NCBI RefSeq assembly: GCF_010092985.1
Contig: NZ_CP048106.1
Coordinates: 1,736,001-1,800,000 of the forward strand
DNA length: 64,000 nt
Origin: Pontibacter pudoricolor
GTDB lineage: Bacteria > Bacteroidota > Bacteroidia > Cytophagales > Hymenobacteraceae
Direction: 5' to 3'
The notes under the pieces are model-generated. The model saw only the letters and a list, made by a program, of their open reading frames with translations, was not told the origin of the DNA and did no database searches. The position numbers were made by a program, and so were the translations under genes. Within the stretch, counting starts at the first letter, position 1; every line of letters begins with the position of its first letter. Shown in pieces: positions 18,201-26,580 of the stretch.

Positions 18201-19811
18201 GTTGAACCACTCCTGAAGCCTATTCTATCTGATCTGCAGGGAGACCTGGAAGGGCGTGTGCGTATACTGGGTCAGCTGACTGCCCCAATTCTTAAAGGTT
18301 CTGTTATGGTATCAAACGGGCAATTTAAATTTGACTACCTGAACACCACCTACCGTTTCAACGACCGCGTCTACCTTGGGCCAAACAGCATCAGCTTCCG
18401 GAATGCGCAGCTAAGAGACTTGTTCGGCAATACAGCTACCGTTACAGGCGGCATTGCCCACGATGGCTTCTCTAACATGGTGATAGACCTGAGCGCCCGC
18501 TACCGCAATTTCATGATCCTGAACACGACCGCTGAGCAGAACGAACTATACTATGGAACGGCTTTCGGAACGGGAACAGCCAGCGTACTTGGTCCGGTAG
18601 AAAACCTGCGCATTAATGTAGACGCCCGAAGCGAAGAAAATACCCGCCTTGTAATTCCGCTGGATAACCAGGAAAATATTGCCCGAAAGGATTTCATCAA
18701 ATTCCTGACCCGCACCCCGGATAGCCTGGCAGTGGCTGTAGATGACCAGAAGGTAGACTTGTCGGGCATTAACATGAATTTTAACCTGGACGTAACCGAC
18801 GATGCCTATTTCGAGATCATCATTGACAGAACTACCGGCGACGTGATCCGGGGCTCCGGATCCGGCGATATCAGGATGACTATAGACACCCGAGGCGACT
18901 TTAATATGTATGGTGTGTTTGAGATAACCAAGGGAGCTTATAACCTGAATTTGCTGGAGGGATTGGTAACCCGCGAATTCAACGTACAGCCCGGCAGCAC
19001 CATTACCTGGAACGGCGACCCGCTGGGCGGCATTATGAACATAACCGGTAACTATACCCAAATGGCATCGCTTCCGGTTACAGAAACCAGCACCCTGCAG
19101 GGCCGCTACCCTATTACCGCAATCATTGACCTGGATGGTCCGTTGCTTACGCCACAGATTACCTTAGGGTTAAACTTTGACCAGGTGCCCCAAACTGCCG
19201 AAACAGAAGCCCTTACCAGCGCTATAAAATCCGATGAAGCTGAACTTAACCGGCAGGTTTTCAGCTTAATGGTATTAGGCAGATTATCTCCGCAGGGCAC
19301 ATTTAGTACTGTAGATGCCGGAAGCACAGCAGTTGGCGGTAGTTTGGGTAGTTTATTATCGGGCCAGCTGAGCAACTTCCTTAATAGCATAGACAGCAAC
19401 CTGGAGATTGATATCGGGTTAGGAAACATTAACCAGGATGCCCTTTCGTCGTTGCAGGTCCGTTTAAGTTATTCGTTTTTCCAGGGCAGGCTGCGTGTAA
19501 CCAGCGAGGCCGGTTTAGGCAACAGCAACCTGGCCGGAACCACAAAAGACAACGGTTACCAGGGCGACTGGTCGCTGGAGTACTATATAACAAAGAGTGG
19601 CGAACTACGCGGACGCATAGAATACAGCACGATACCCCGTGGCTTGCTTGACAGGCGTACCAACAGGCAAAGTTTCAGTTTGCTGCACACCAAGCGTTTC
19701 GATAACCTGAAAGAGCTGTTTATGAGCAACCGCCGTCAGCGAAGACTGGAAGAACAGGAACGGCAACAGATCATCCTCGACTCGGACCCACGGCTGAACC
19801 TGGAACAATAA
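15282..19811 (+). CDS. tamB: TamB-like translocation/assembly module protein
   Basis: 1509 residues. One N-terminal membrane anchor (about 20-42) is followed by AsmA-like IRIPAVQTHIAQRAATWL and VSVGRVDIEF. A very long series of short beta strands makes the bridge-like body. The C-terminal TamB domain (about 1090-1485) contains IRGSGSGDIRM and MVLGRLSP. The protein spans the periplasm and is thought to move lipids or assist outer-membrane protein insertion. The start is TTG at 15282; it gives a sensible positively charged pre-anchor, whereas the next ATG (about 15357) starts inside the membrane segment. CTATAG words occur at about 16377, 17141, 17746 and 18880. Ends with a strong terminator. 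Confidence 0.88.
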   Translation: MEKEQSINYFKVIGKALLHTVLELFMLLLLLFIAVFFAIRIPAVQTHIAQRAATWLSEATNHNVSVGRVDIEFFSNVILEQVQIRDYKQNELFYIGRIEADIAAFSILHPNSLSIATLELQEPRANLVYYQGSDSLNAGEFFEALGDLFVKDTTKVSKPFKFDLAELIIKNGRFTYDDFNKPLAQHGMDYSHLTVDSIYGNFDALVLADTLKAHITNFSAIEKRSDTHLRKLDTKMTYAATFWEWADLDLRVQDSNVRDFVRFDFNRFKNFTSFNDSVTMTANLRDSYVYAKDIAKFTTLLKDYNDEEIQVNSINYKGKVSNFSADSVDLEYGQNTHIVGSISADGLPNFKETFANLKLKPSTIDADDIKQFLPRDAYEVADRLGTVKLDGRFLGFYNDFVANGSFATALGNVRSDINLKIDDDKRTSSYKGFVSTKGFNLGKLINRTDLITTISMSGQVAGSGFTLEDANVDVDATINQLNFKNYNYQNIVANGNLSRQKFIGQVSINDPNLVFDADGEVYLSSNKQAFNMVANLQKVDLQALHFSKDPLTIRANANLNFKGLRLDDFVGIASFDSATINYKGKELALDSLYINSEIVEGQRALNLVSDMLTLQVDGDFNYSTLIADLDQLAHEYKLNFESNDPVTQAYYRRKSGAPANEYSLNYKLYLKDVSPLLELVVPQLSISQNTNVEGSFRHGNTVIATMYGTIDTLSYDAYNLYRNTFDITSSKLQQSPDVLASIIYTSEEQLLPTAGITRDFYLEGIWSERKIDFATSVRQPEYNNRATITGDLNFLENQIQLVFDKSNIILRDMPWAFTPGNTIVIGDAGKSFTFENFAITNQQQVIRALGSISEDPNSTLTLNVEQFDLRNLNTLMTEKIAGTLSGEVVARDMYNRALLNINARVDSFLLDNFLIGDISGKADWNNAIKQMVVDVGIDRNNKKVLTVTGNYNPNAVDDQLDLLAVMDQAQLKMVEPLLKPILSDLQGDLEGRVRILGQLTAPILKGSVMVSNGQFKFDYLNTTYRFNDRVYLGPNSISFRNAQLRDLFGNTATVTGGIAHDGFSNMVIDLSARYRNFMILNTTAEQNELYYGTAFGTGTASVLGPVENLRINVDARSEENTRLVIPLDNQENIARKDFIKFLTRTPDSLAVAVDDQKVDLSGINMNFNLDVTDDAYFEIIIDRTTGDVIRGSGSGDIRMTIDTRGDFNMYGVFEITKGAYNLNLLEGLVTREFNVQPGSTITWNGDPLGGIMNITGNYTQMASLPVTETSTLQGRYPITAIIDLDGPLLTPQITLGLNFDQVPQTAETEALTSAIKSDEAELNRQVFSLMVLGRLSPQGTFSTVDAGSTAVGGSLGSLLSGQLSNFLNSIDSNLEIDIGLGNINQDALSSLQVRLSYSFFQGRLRVTSEAGLGNSNLAGTTKDNGYQGDWSLEYYITKSGELRGRIEYSTIPRGLLDRRTNRQSFSLLHTKRFDNLKELFMSNRRQRRLEEQERQQIILDSDPRLNLEQ

Positions 19812-19815
19812 AATT

Positions 19816-19848
19816 AAAGCCCTGCCAGTTACTTGTGCAGGGCTTTTT
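19816..19848 (+). terminator. intrinsic terminator of tamB
   Basis: Perfect 10-bp stem (aaagccctgc 19816-19825, gcagggcttt 19837-19846) with a following T run, 5 bases after the tamB stop. Confidence 0.85.
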
Positions 19849-19890
19849 GTTTTAGAACCAACTCCTTTCCTGATTTTTAAAATATATTCC

Positions 19891-19898
19891 TAATTTTG
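19891..19898 (+). promoter_or_regulatory. predicted -7 box of the ftsX operon
   Basis: TAATTTTG matches TAnnTTTG. Transcription would begin just downstream, so the ATG at 19900 would be at or before the transcript start. The AAGGAG at about 19904-19909, followed by ATG at 19915, then marks the real ftsX start with a very short leader. Confidence 0.6.
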
Positions 19899-19914
19899 TA
19901 TGGAAGGAGTACCT

Positions 19915-20814
19915 ATGGCAAAGCAACACAGATCAGTTAAAAAGAAGAAGCTCGGGAATTACCCACATACGATGGTGGTATTCAGTATCTCACTTGCCCT
20001 GTTCGTGATCGGGCTGTTTGGGTTGCTGCTCATTCATGCCGGCAAGTTATCCGAGAAGGTAAAGGAAAGCATTGAAATGCAACTGTACCTGGATAAGAAC
20101 CTGACAGGTGTGCAGCTGGCTAACATCAAGAAAAAATTAGCTGCCAAGGAATATGTGGCTATAAAAGGCGATACAGCCCAGGTACGTTTTGTATCGAAAG
20201 AGGAAGGTGCAAAAAAATTCCTGGAAACGACCGGTGAAGACTTTACGTCCTTTTTAGGAGAAAACCCGCTCCGCGATGCCTATGTGCTGAACATTAAAGC
20301 CGAAAACACGACTCCGGTGCTTATGAAAGGGATACAAAATGACCTGGAAGACGTGGAGGGCGTTTTTGAGGTACAGTACGTTGAATCCAGCTTTATCGAA
20401 TCTATCAATACCAACATCCAGAAGGTTAGCATTATACTGCTTGGCTTTGCGGCTATACTGCTGGTGGTAGTAACGATACTCATCAATAATACTATAAAAC
20501 TGGCCTTATACTCGCAGCGCTTCCTTATCCGGAGTATGCAGCTGGTGGGTGCTACCGGTTACTTTATACAACGTCCGTTCCTGAACCGTGCTGCCTGGCA
20601 GGGCGTTGTGAGCGGCATTATTGCATCTGTTCTATTATTTGCGCTGATGCAATACGCTTATACTGAGATAGAAGAACTGAAAGAGCTTCGTAACGTCGAA
20701 CAAACCTATATCCTGATGGGCGCACTGCTCGTAATTGGCTGCATTATCGGGTTCCTGAGCTCATTCCGCGCGGTACGTAAATACCTGCGCCTTTCACTTG
20801 ACGAACTATACTAA
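19915..20814 (+). CDS. ftsX: cell division protein FtsX
   Basis: Membrane partner of the FtsE ATPase; transmits its cycle to periplasmic cell-wall hydrolases. From the preferred start (MAKQHRSVKKKK) the protein is 299 residues. A cytoplasmic basic N-terminus is followed by TM1 (about 22-42), then a periplasmic domain (about 45-165) containing MQLYLDKN and VRFVSKEEG. Three further membrane segments follow, and the C-terminus is RLSLDELY. An in-frame ATG at 19900 is disfavoured because it abuts the -7 box; ATG 19915 has a strong AAGGAG. First gene of ftsX-DUF3098-uppP-truB-ribF; ftsE is not adjacent. An A7 tract (20211-20217) is in frame. Confidence 0.93.
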   Translation: MAKQHRSVKKKKLGNYPHTMVVFSISLALFVIGLFGLLLIHAGKLSEKVKESIEMQLYLDKNLTGVQLANIKKKLAAKEYVAIKGDTAQVRFVSKEEGAKKFLETTGEDFTSFLGENPLRDAYVLNIKAENTTPVLMKGIQNDLEDVEGVFEVQYVESSFIESINTNIQKVSIILLGFAAILLVVVTILINNTIKLALYSQRFLIRSMQLVGATGYFIQRPFLNRAAWQGVVSGIIASVLLFALMQYAYTEIEELKELRNVEQTYILMGALLVIGCIIGFLSSFRAVRKYLRLSLDELY

Positions 20815-20816
20815 CA

Positions 20817-21032
20817 ATGGAAAATAAAGACAGACTTGCCTTTGGCAGAAAAAATTACATCCTGATGCTGGTTGGCATTGTGGTACTGGCTATCGGTTTC
20901 ATCATCATGACGCTGGATACCGAGCAATATGGCCTTGGCTTTATGGGTATTACTTTAGGCCCTATAGTTGTAATGGCCGGCTTCATCATCGAATTTTTCG
21001 CCATCCTTATCAAAGACAAAAACCACGAGTAA
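20817..21032 (+). CDS. DUF3098 small membrane protein
   Basis: 71 residues with two membrane segments (about 15-32 and 42-64) and the DUF3098 signature: FGRKNYILM at the N-terminus, then DTEQYGLGFMGITLGPIVV. Function unknown. Bacteroidota genomes usually place it between ftsX and uppP, as here. Starts 2 bases after the ftsX stop, and its TAA abuts the uppP ATG, so translation is probably coupled. Confidence 0.85.
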   Translation: MENKDRLAFGRKNYILMLVGIVVLAIGFIIMTLDTEQYGLGFMGITLGPIVVMAGFIIEFFAILIKDKNHE

Positions 21033-21866
21033 ATGAGCGTTTGGCAGGCTATTATTTTAGCCATTATTGAAGGGCTTACCGAGTTTTTACCTATTTCCTC
21101 TACCGGCCACATGATCATCGCATCGGCCCTGATGGGAATAAATGAATTACCAATTACCAAGATCCTGACTGTAAACATACAGTTCGGGGCTATACTGTCG
21201 GTGGTAGTATTGTACTGGAGGCGTTTTCTGCAAAGCTGGAATTTTTACCTGAAGCTGTTGATTGCCTTTATTCCTGCTGCTGTTATTGGTTTTGCCTTAG
21301 GTGATATTATAGATGCCATGCTGGAAAGTGTGGTGATTACAGCTATAATGCTGGTGCTTGGTGGCGTGGTGCTTTTGTTTGTAGATAAATGGTTTGCTTT
21401 CTCTGAAAAGACGACTGTAAACTACAAAAATGCTTTCCTGATTGGTTTGGCGCAATGTGTGGCCATGATACCAGGGGTTTCGCGCTCGGCAGCATCTATA
21501 GTTGGTGGTATGGCGCAGGGCATCGACCGCAAAACTGCTGCGGAGTTCTCTTTCTTTTTAGCAGTGCCCACCATGCTGGCGGCTTCTACTTACAAGCTTC
21601 TTACAGACCTGCTGCAACTGGAAATCTCTGACCTCCTTAAATTTGACCTGGTTAAGATCAGGAACAGTTTTGAAATTATAACTGCTGATGACCTGCAACT
21701 GTTGCTTGTCGGTAATTTTGTAGCCTTTATAGTTGCCATGATCGCTATCCGGTTCTTTATAAGCTTCCTGACAAAGTATGGCTTTAAAATGTTTGGCTAT
21801 TACCGTATAGCTTTAGGTGTTGTGTTGCTGGCCCTGCTGGCTATGGGTGTTGATTTAAGAGTTTAA
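21033..21866 (+). CDS. uppP: undecaprenyl-diphosphatase (UppP/BacA)
   Basis: Dephosphorylates undecaprenyl pyrophosphate to recycle the lipid carrier for peptidoglycan and O-antigen-type glycans; it also underlies bacitracin resistance. The 277-residue polytopic inner-membrane protein has both catalytic blocks: [15 protein letters not shown] (13-27) and [13 protein letters not shown] (about 147-159). Functionally relevant to the glycan cluster at 29-39 kb, which also uses undecaprenyl phosphate. A TCTATAGTT word is embedded in frame (Ser-Ile-Val) inside the second catalytic block. Confidence 0.97.
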   Translation: MSVWQAIILAIIEGLTEFLPISSTGHMIIASALMGINELPITKILTVNIQFGAILSVVVLYWRRFLQSWNFYLKLLIAFIPAAVIGFALGDIIDAMLESVVITAIMLVLGGVVLLFVDKWFAFSEKTTVNYKNAFLIGLAQCVAMIPGVSRSAASIVGGMAQGIDRKTAAEFSFFLAVPTMLAASTYKLLTDLLQLEISDLLKFDLVKIRNSFEIITADDLQLLLVGNFVAFIVAMIAIRFFISFLTKYGFKMFGYYRIALGVVLLALLAMGVDLRV

Positions 21867-21867
21867 A

Positions 21868-22563
21868 ATGGCCTATAACTTTGAAGCAGGCGAAGTACTG
21901 CTTATAGATAAACCGCTTACCTGGACATCGTTTGATGTTGTAAAAAAGGTGCGCAATACATTACGGATAAAGAAGATCGGCCACGCCGGAACCTTAGATC
22001 CCTTAGCGTCAGGGTTGCTTATACTTTGCACCGGCAAATTCACCAAAAGTATTGACCAGATTCAGGCACAGGAAAAAGAATACACCGGTACCATCATTTT
22101 AGGGCAGTATACCCCTTCTTATGATAAAGAGACCGAAGTAACCGAAACCAAAGACATCAGTCACCTGACTCCTGAAACTATAAAAGCCGCTGCCGATAGC
22201 TTTGTCGGAACTATAGAACAGGTACCTCCTATTTACTCGGCGGTGATGGTAGATGGCAAACGCGCCTACGACCTGGCCCGCCGCGGAAAAGCTGCAGAAC
22301 TGAAGCCGCGAACTATAACCATAAAAGCCTTTGATATAACCGATATTGAAGGTGAAGTGGTCAGCTTTAAAGTTATTTGTACCAAAGGCACCTATATCCG
22401 TAGCCTGGCGCATGATCTGGGTGTGAAGCTGCGTGTCGGCGGGCATTTGGGCTCTCTGGTTCGCACACGTATTGGCGACTATAAGCTCGAAGATGCCTTA
22501 ACTATAGAAGATATTCAGGCAATAAGAAAAGCACAGCTGGAAGCGGATGGAAGTAATTCGTAA
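21868..22563 (+). CDS. truB: tRNA pseudouridine-55 synthase
   Basis: Makes pseudouridine at position 55 in the T loop of tRNAs. The 231 residues contain LLIDKPLTWTSFDVV (11-25) and the catalytic-Asp motif GHAGTLDPLASGLL (Asp44). VPPIYSAVMVDGKRAYDLAR and GTYIRSLAHDLG complete the TruB fold; a long C-terminal PUA domain is absent, as in many short forms. Starts 1 base after the uppP stop and overlaps ribF by 17 bases. Confidence 0.97.
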   Translation: MAYNFEAGEVLLIDKPLTWTSFDVVKKVRNTLRIKKIGHAGTLDPLASGLLILCTGKFTKSIDQIQAQEKEYTGTIILGQYTPSYDKETEVTETKDISHLTPETIKAAADSFVGTIEQVPPIYSAVMVDGKRAYDLARRGKAAELKPRTITIKAFDITDIEGEVVSFKVICTKGTYIRSLAHDLGVKLRVGGHLGSLVRTRIGDYKLEDALTIEDIQAIRKAQLEADGSNS

Positions 22564-23476
22564 CATAGCTGATTTTCCGCAACTAAGTTACCCGGTGGTT
22601 ACCAGCGGCACTTTTGACGGGGTGCATGTTGGTCACCAGAAAATATTACAGCGCGTTATAGAACGTGCGCAGCAGAATAACGGGCAGAGCGTGGTGATCA
22701 CGTACTGGCCACACCCGCGTCTGGTCCTCTTTCCGGAAGACAACGACCTGAAACTACTCTCAACTATAGACGAGCGTATAGAACAGCTCCGTAGCTTCGG
22801 CATCGATTATCTGCTGCTCATCCCTTTTACCAAGGAATTCTCCCGTACCAGTTCGCGCAGCTTTATTACGGATATACTGGTAAAAGCACTGCACACCAAA
22901 GTACTGGTTATTGGCTACGACCACCGTTTCGGCAAGAACCGCGAAGGCAGTTTCGAGCACCTGATGGCCCATAGCAGCAAGTATGGTTTTGAAGTAGAAG
23001 AAATTCCGCGCGAAGATGTGGATGATGTTGGCGTAAGCTCCACCAAAATACGAAAAGCACTTGAAAGCGGTGACCTGGAAACTGCCACCAGTTATTTGGG
23101 CAGATACTATACATTAACCTCAACTATAGTTGAAGGCAATAAGCTTGGCCGAACAATAGGCTATCCAACCGCAAACCTGGCTTTACCCGGACCTAATAAG
23201 CTGATACCAGCCAATGGCGTGTATGCTGTGTGGGCAACTATAGATGGTGAGCGCCACCCCGGCATGATGAACATAGGCATGCGCCCGACCGTAGACGGCA
23301 CCCACCTGACCCTGGAAGTAAACCTGCTTAACTTTAACCGCGACATTTACGGCCAAACTATAACCGTAGCCTTTGTAGCTCATCTCCGACAAGAAGAGAA
23401 ATTCAGTAGCCTCGATGCATTGAAGGCACAGTTAGCAAGAGATAAGGACGCGACTGCAAAAGTGCTGGGCCTATAG
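22547..23476 (+). CDS. ribF: bifunctional riboflavin kinase / FAD synthetase
   Basis: Makes FMN from riboflavin and ATP, then FAD from FMN and ATP. 309 residues. The N-terminal adenylyltransferase domain has GTFDGVHVGHQ (21-31), VIGYDHRFGKNREG and VSSTKIRKAL. The C-terminal kinase domain (about 185-305) has GRTIGYPTANL. The stop codon TAG lies inside a CTATAGTTT word (Gly-Leu-stop reads ggc cta tag). Last gene of the operon; no clear terminator is seen before the repeat island. Confidence 0.96.
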   Translation: MEVIRNIADFPQLSYPVVTSGTFDGVHVGHQKILQRVIERAQQNNGQSVVITYWPHPRLVLFPEDNDLKLLSTIDERIEQLRSFGIDYLLLIPFTKEFSRTSSRSFITDILVKALHTKVLVIGYDHRFGKNREGSFEHLMAHSSKYGFEVEEIPREDVDDVGVSSTKIRKALESGDLETATSYLGRYYTLTSTIVEGNKLGRTIGYPTANLALPGPNKLIPANGVYAVWATIDGERHPGMMNIGMRPTVDGTHLTLEVNLLNFNRDIYGQTITVAFVAHLRQEEKFSSLDALKAQLARDKDATAKVLGL

Positions 23477-23479
23477 TTT

Positions 23480-24001
23480 AACTCATTCCACCCTCCCTTC
23501 TGAGTAAGCAAAGGAGCTTTGTCTGAACCGGGATTTTCAGGATTAAAGGATTTTCAGGATTGTGCTTTTTACTTTAGGTATAGCTGAAATTCTATAGTTG
23601 TTCTTTTGCTGGCGCGGGTTTGCAACCCGTGTCTTACTATGGTGTTGAGTTTTCAACTCAACTGGCCCGAAGGGACAGGCAAAAGTAGTAACGCTGGCTA
23701 TAGTTCTATAGTTTATGTTGGTTCAACTACCTAATCCATAAAAACTATGCTTGCTATCTTCGAACTCGTGTTCTTGGTAGTCTAAGGAGGAGAGCTTTTG
23801 GCTACTTCTCCATCTGTCATCCTGAAAGGATCTTGCTAGAAGGGAGTTAGGAACTTTGCTATAGTCTCATCTTATCGTTTTATAGTTGGCGTTTTAACCC
23901 ACCCGTGCCCCTCCCGAGAGGGGAATTTTCTGCTTATACTATAGTAGTAGCTATAGTTTTATAGTTACCGTTTTAACACACCTATAGTCCCCCTTCGAAG
24001 G
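23480..24001. repeat. intergenic repeat island 3, left of the IS
   Basis: Contains a direct repeat of the ggattttcaggatt type (about 23531-23565, related to 42906-42945), composite repeat B copy 2 (23608-23803), a bulged hairpin gttgagttttcaactcaac (about 23643-23661), tgcccctcccgagagggga (about 23916), and a dozen CTATAG or TTATAG words. No gene seen. Confidence 0.7.
23608..23803 (+). repeat. composite dispersed repeat B, copy 2
   Basis: Same block order as 10930-11120: GCTGGCGCG, TGTCTTACTATGG, AACTGGCCCG, AGGGACAGG, AGTAGTAAC, CTGGCTATAGTTCTATAGTT, GGTTCAAC, GCTTGCTATCTTCGAA, GGTAGTCTAAGG and GAGCTTTT. The two copies have diverged by substitutions and small indels. Confidence 0.65.
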
Positions 24002-25134
24002 CAGGGTCGTTTCATTCTACTAAATTCCGTATAACTTCTTTATTGCTATTAAGTGGAGGGTTATGGTAGGGAAGTTATTATCACATTTAAATCAGGTGAC
24101 CGATCCCAGAAGAGGTGCGGGCATGCGTCATCCGGTTGGGCTTGTGCTGCTTGTCAGTATTATGGCTGCGATCAGTGGTCTTTGTAGCTACCGGGCCATT
24201 GGAGACTTTGTCAAAGCCAATGAGCAGGAGCTTTTCCATATACTGGGGGTAAAAGGCTTCCTTCATTTTCTACTATCAGACGGGTATTGCTAGGCTTGTC
24301 GGTCAGTGAACTCTCCCTGGCGCTTTGCCGCTGGCGCAGCCCTGCTATGGGGCACAAGGCATGGGTGCAGGTGGATGGCAAGGCCCTGAAAGGAACAGTG
24401 AAGGCCTACAGTGAGCGTAACCAGGACTTTGTGAGTGTGGTAAGCCTGTTTTTTGGCCAGCAACAAGCAGTGCTGGCTGCGGGCAGTTTCCATAACAAGC
24501 AAAAGAGTGAGATCCATCTGGCCCAGGAACTTATAGCAGACAGCGCATTAGAGGGAGTGATCTTCACAGCCGATGCGATGCATGCCCAAAAAAACGCTGC
24601 AAAGCATTATTGACCGTAAGTGCCATTATGTAATAAAAGTAAAGGCCAATCAGCGCCGCCTGCTGGAGCAGTTACACCTTACCTGTGCCTGTCCTGCTGA
24701 AGATGTGAGCCAAAGCAGCAAGCGACACAAAGGGCGCAGCAAACACAGGCAGGTGGAAGTATATAAAGCCTTAGAAGAGGCGGCTGCCAACTGGCCCGCG
24801 CTCAACACATTCCTCAAAGTCGGTAGTCGGGGAAAGGTAGCCTACAGGAAAGTGAGTTATTATATCAGTGATCTGCAAGGGCAGGCAAGCGGGTTTGCAG
24901 CAGGCATCCAGGGACACTGGGCCATTGAAAACAAGCTGCACTGGGTCAAGGATGCACTGCTGGCAGAAGACAAAAACAAAGCAAAGAAAGGCAATGGGCC
25001 AGCCGTGTTGTCCCTGATCCGGGGCTTTGCCATCAGAGCATTAGCTAAATCCACCTTGCCAGTATTACAGACTATAAGAATGGTTACTAACAAGCCATCA
25101 AAAATACTAGAACTCCTAGAATGAAACGACCCTG
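24002..25134 (+). mobile_element. ISAs1-family insertion sequence, 1133 bp
   Basis: Bounded by perfect 18-bp terminal inverted repeats: CAGGGTCGTTTCATTCTA at 24002-24019, and its reverse complement at 25117-25134. It carries one broken transposase gene. No exact target duplication is visible next to the ends (left ..cttcgaagg, right ctctcgaga..). It sits inside an intergenic repeat island and contains no CTATAG word, consistent with arrival from elsewhere. Confidence 0.9.
24063..25124 (+). pseudogene. ISAs1 family DDE transposase, two frameshifts
   Basis: Three consecutive pieces make one ISAs1-type transposase. Piece 1 (24063 to about 24254) has VTDPRRGAGMRHP and the DDE_Tnp_1-associated domain. 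Piece 2 (about 24254-24594) has KRLPSFSTIRRVLLGL, the DDE aspartate in QVDGKALKG, and a second aspartate in FTADAMHAQK. Piece 3 (about 24588-25124) has HYVIKVKANQ and GHWAIENKLHWVKD, with the catalytic glutamate. Piece 1 to 2 needs one extra A at the A4 run 24251-24254. Piece 2 to 3 needs two more (or one fewer) A at the A7 run 24588-24594. Family ISAs1 proteins are about 350-380 residues; the joined product fits. Probably inactive unless the shifts are sequencing errors. Confidence 0.85.
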
Positions 25135-25870
25135 CTCTCGAGAGGGGACACTTCAGCCTTTACCAATTTCCAAACTATAGTTCTATAGTTATGGTCCAGT
25201 AGCAGGACAGGTTTACCTGTCCCCTCGAAACTACCACCACGATAATTATCGGAGTTTACCGGTATAAACTATAGCTAAACTACAGCTATGAGAAAGATCG
25301 CAGTCTTTGGGTTGAGCACCTTGTGAATGTCTGGTGCCGTCAGGCATTGCGAGGAACGAGCAAAAGAGGTTCGCGCCGCGCGATGCCCGAAGACGGGGCC
25401 TCCCGGCCGTGAGGGCACCAAAGCTAGATTGAAACAAAAGGTTTGTAGAGCTCCTAGGAAGAGAGGGGATTTGAAAGAAAGGCTTGGTTTGAGTTGCAAC
25501 TATAACCAATTATAGAATGTACGTCTCAACTATAAGCTAAAATAGATTTCTCACACTGTTCGAATTGACAATAAGAAAACTTGAGGACATATAAGATCCT
25601 TCGGCCAGCACTCGGGATGAAAATATAAAGTAGTTAAGCCCAGAGACTAACAGGACCTACGCACACTGCCTGGTCTAATCCTTGCCACAACCCTGATTTA
25701 AACAAATTCCCCAGTTCACCCCTTTCAAAATCCATTTCACCTTAAAAACAAAGACCGAATTTTCATATGGCTTTTATTATATATAACTTACCTACGTATA
25801 GAACTAAATTCGAAAACAGCGTTCCGGGTAAACTATAGGTTGGCCGGGAACCTCAGCACTTTAAATAACT
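25135..25870. repeat. intergenic repeat island 4, right of the IS
   Basis: Contains composite repeat A copy 2 in inverted orientation (25190-25570), CTATAG words near 25176, 25184, 25269 and 25834, and an AT-rich stretch (25750-25870) that must hold the scoA promoter. No exact TAnnTTTG box was found there. Open frames at 25246-25515 lie within the repeat and are rejected. Confidence 0.7.
25190..25570 (-). repeat. composite dispersed repeat A, copy 2 (inverted)
   Basis: Read on the minus strand it follows copy 1 block by block. GGACAGGTTTACCTGTCC (25205-25222) keeps the palindrome arms with a different centre. TGGTGCC (25332-25338) and GGCACCA (25414-25420) are intact. It lacks the GGGGGTAGGGGCCCTC micro-insert present in copies 1 and 3. 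Confidence 0.75.
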
Positions 25871-26569
25871 ATGATCAATAAAACTGTTAAAAACGTCCAG
25901 GAAGCATTACAGGGTGTTCAGGATGGCATGACACTAATGCTTGGCGGCTTCGGATTGTGCGGTATCCCTGAAAACTGCATACAGGAACTGCTGCGAATAG
26001 GCGTAAAAGACCTTACCTGCATCTCGAACAATGCCGGCGTTGATGATTTTGGGATAGGCCTGCTGCTGCAAAAGCGCCAGGTAAAGAAAATGATCGCCAG
26101 CTATGTCGGCGAAAATGCCGAGTTTGAGCGCCAGTTACTATCCGGTGAACTTGAAGTAGAACTGAATCCACAGGGAACCCTGGCAGAGCGTATTCGTGCC
26201 GGAGGGGCCGGTATACCTGCCTTTTTTACGCCAGCTGGTTATGGAACTGAAGTGGGCGAAGGCAAGGAGAGTCGTGAGTTTAACGGCAAGATGTACCTGA
26301 TGGAAACCTGGCTGAAAGCAGACTTTGCGTTTGTAAAAGCCTGGAAAGGCGACACAGCCGGAAACCTGATCTATAAAGGTACTGCCCGCAACTTTAACCC
26401 AATGATGGCCACAGCCGGAAAGATAACCGTTGCTGAAGTGGAAGAACTGGTACCAGCCGGCGAACTGGACCCGAATATGATTCACACGCCGGGCATATTT
26501 GTACAGCGCATTTTCCAGGGCGAGAAGTACGAGAAACGCATCGAACAGAGAACGGTTAGACAGGCTTAA
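25871..26569 (+). CDS. scoA: 3-oxoacid CoA-transferase subunit A
   Basis: With subunit B it transfers CoA from succinyl-CoA to acetoacetate or a related 3-oxoacid, feeding ketone-body type catabolism. The 232-residue subunit has the [13 protein letters not shown] loop (about 25-37), then [11 protein letters not shown] and [16 protein letters not shown]. 11-base gap to scoB; clearly an operon. The gene follows repeat island 4. Confidence 0.92.
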   Translation: MINKTVKNVQEALQGVQDGMTLMLGGFGLCGIPENCIQELLRIGVKDLTCISNNAGVDDFGIGLLLQKRQVKKMIASYVGENAEFERQLLSGELEVELNPQGTLAERIRAGGAGIPAFFTPAGYGTEVGEGKESREFNGKMYLMETWLKADFAFVKAWKGDTAGNLIYKGTARNFNPMMATAGKITVAEVEELVPAGELDPNMIHTPGIFVQRIFQGEKYEKRIEQRTVRQA

Positions 26570-26580
26570 ATCAGAATAAC

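Noticed and set aside
24251..24594. Programmed frameshifting in the ISAs1 transposase
   Set aside because: Although AAAA and A7 could be slippery, two shifts with different required phases would be needed, and ISAs1 transposases are normally made from one frame.
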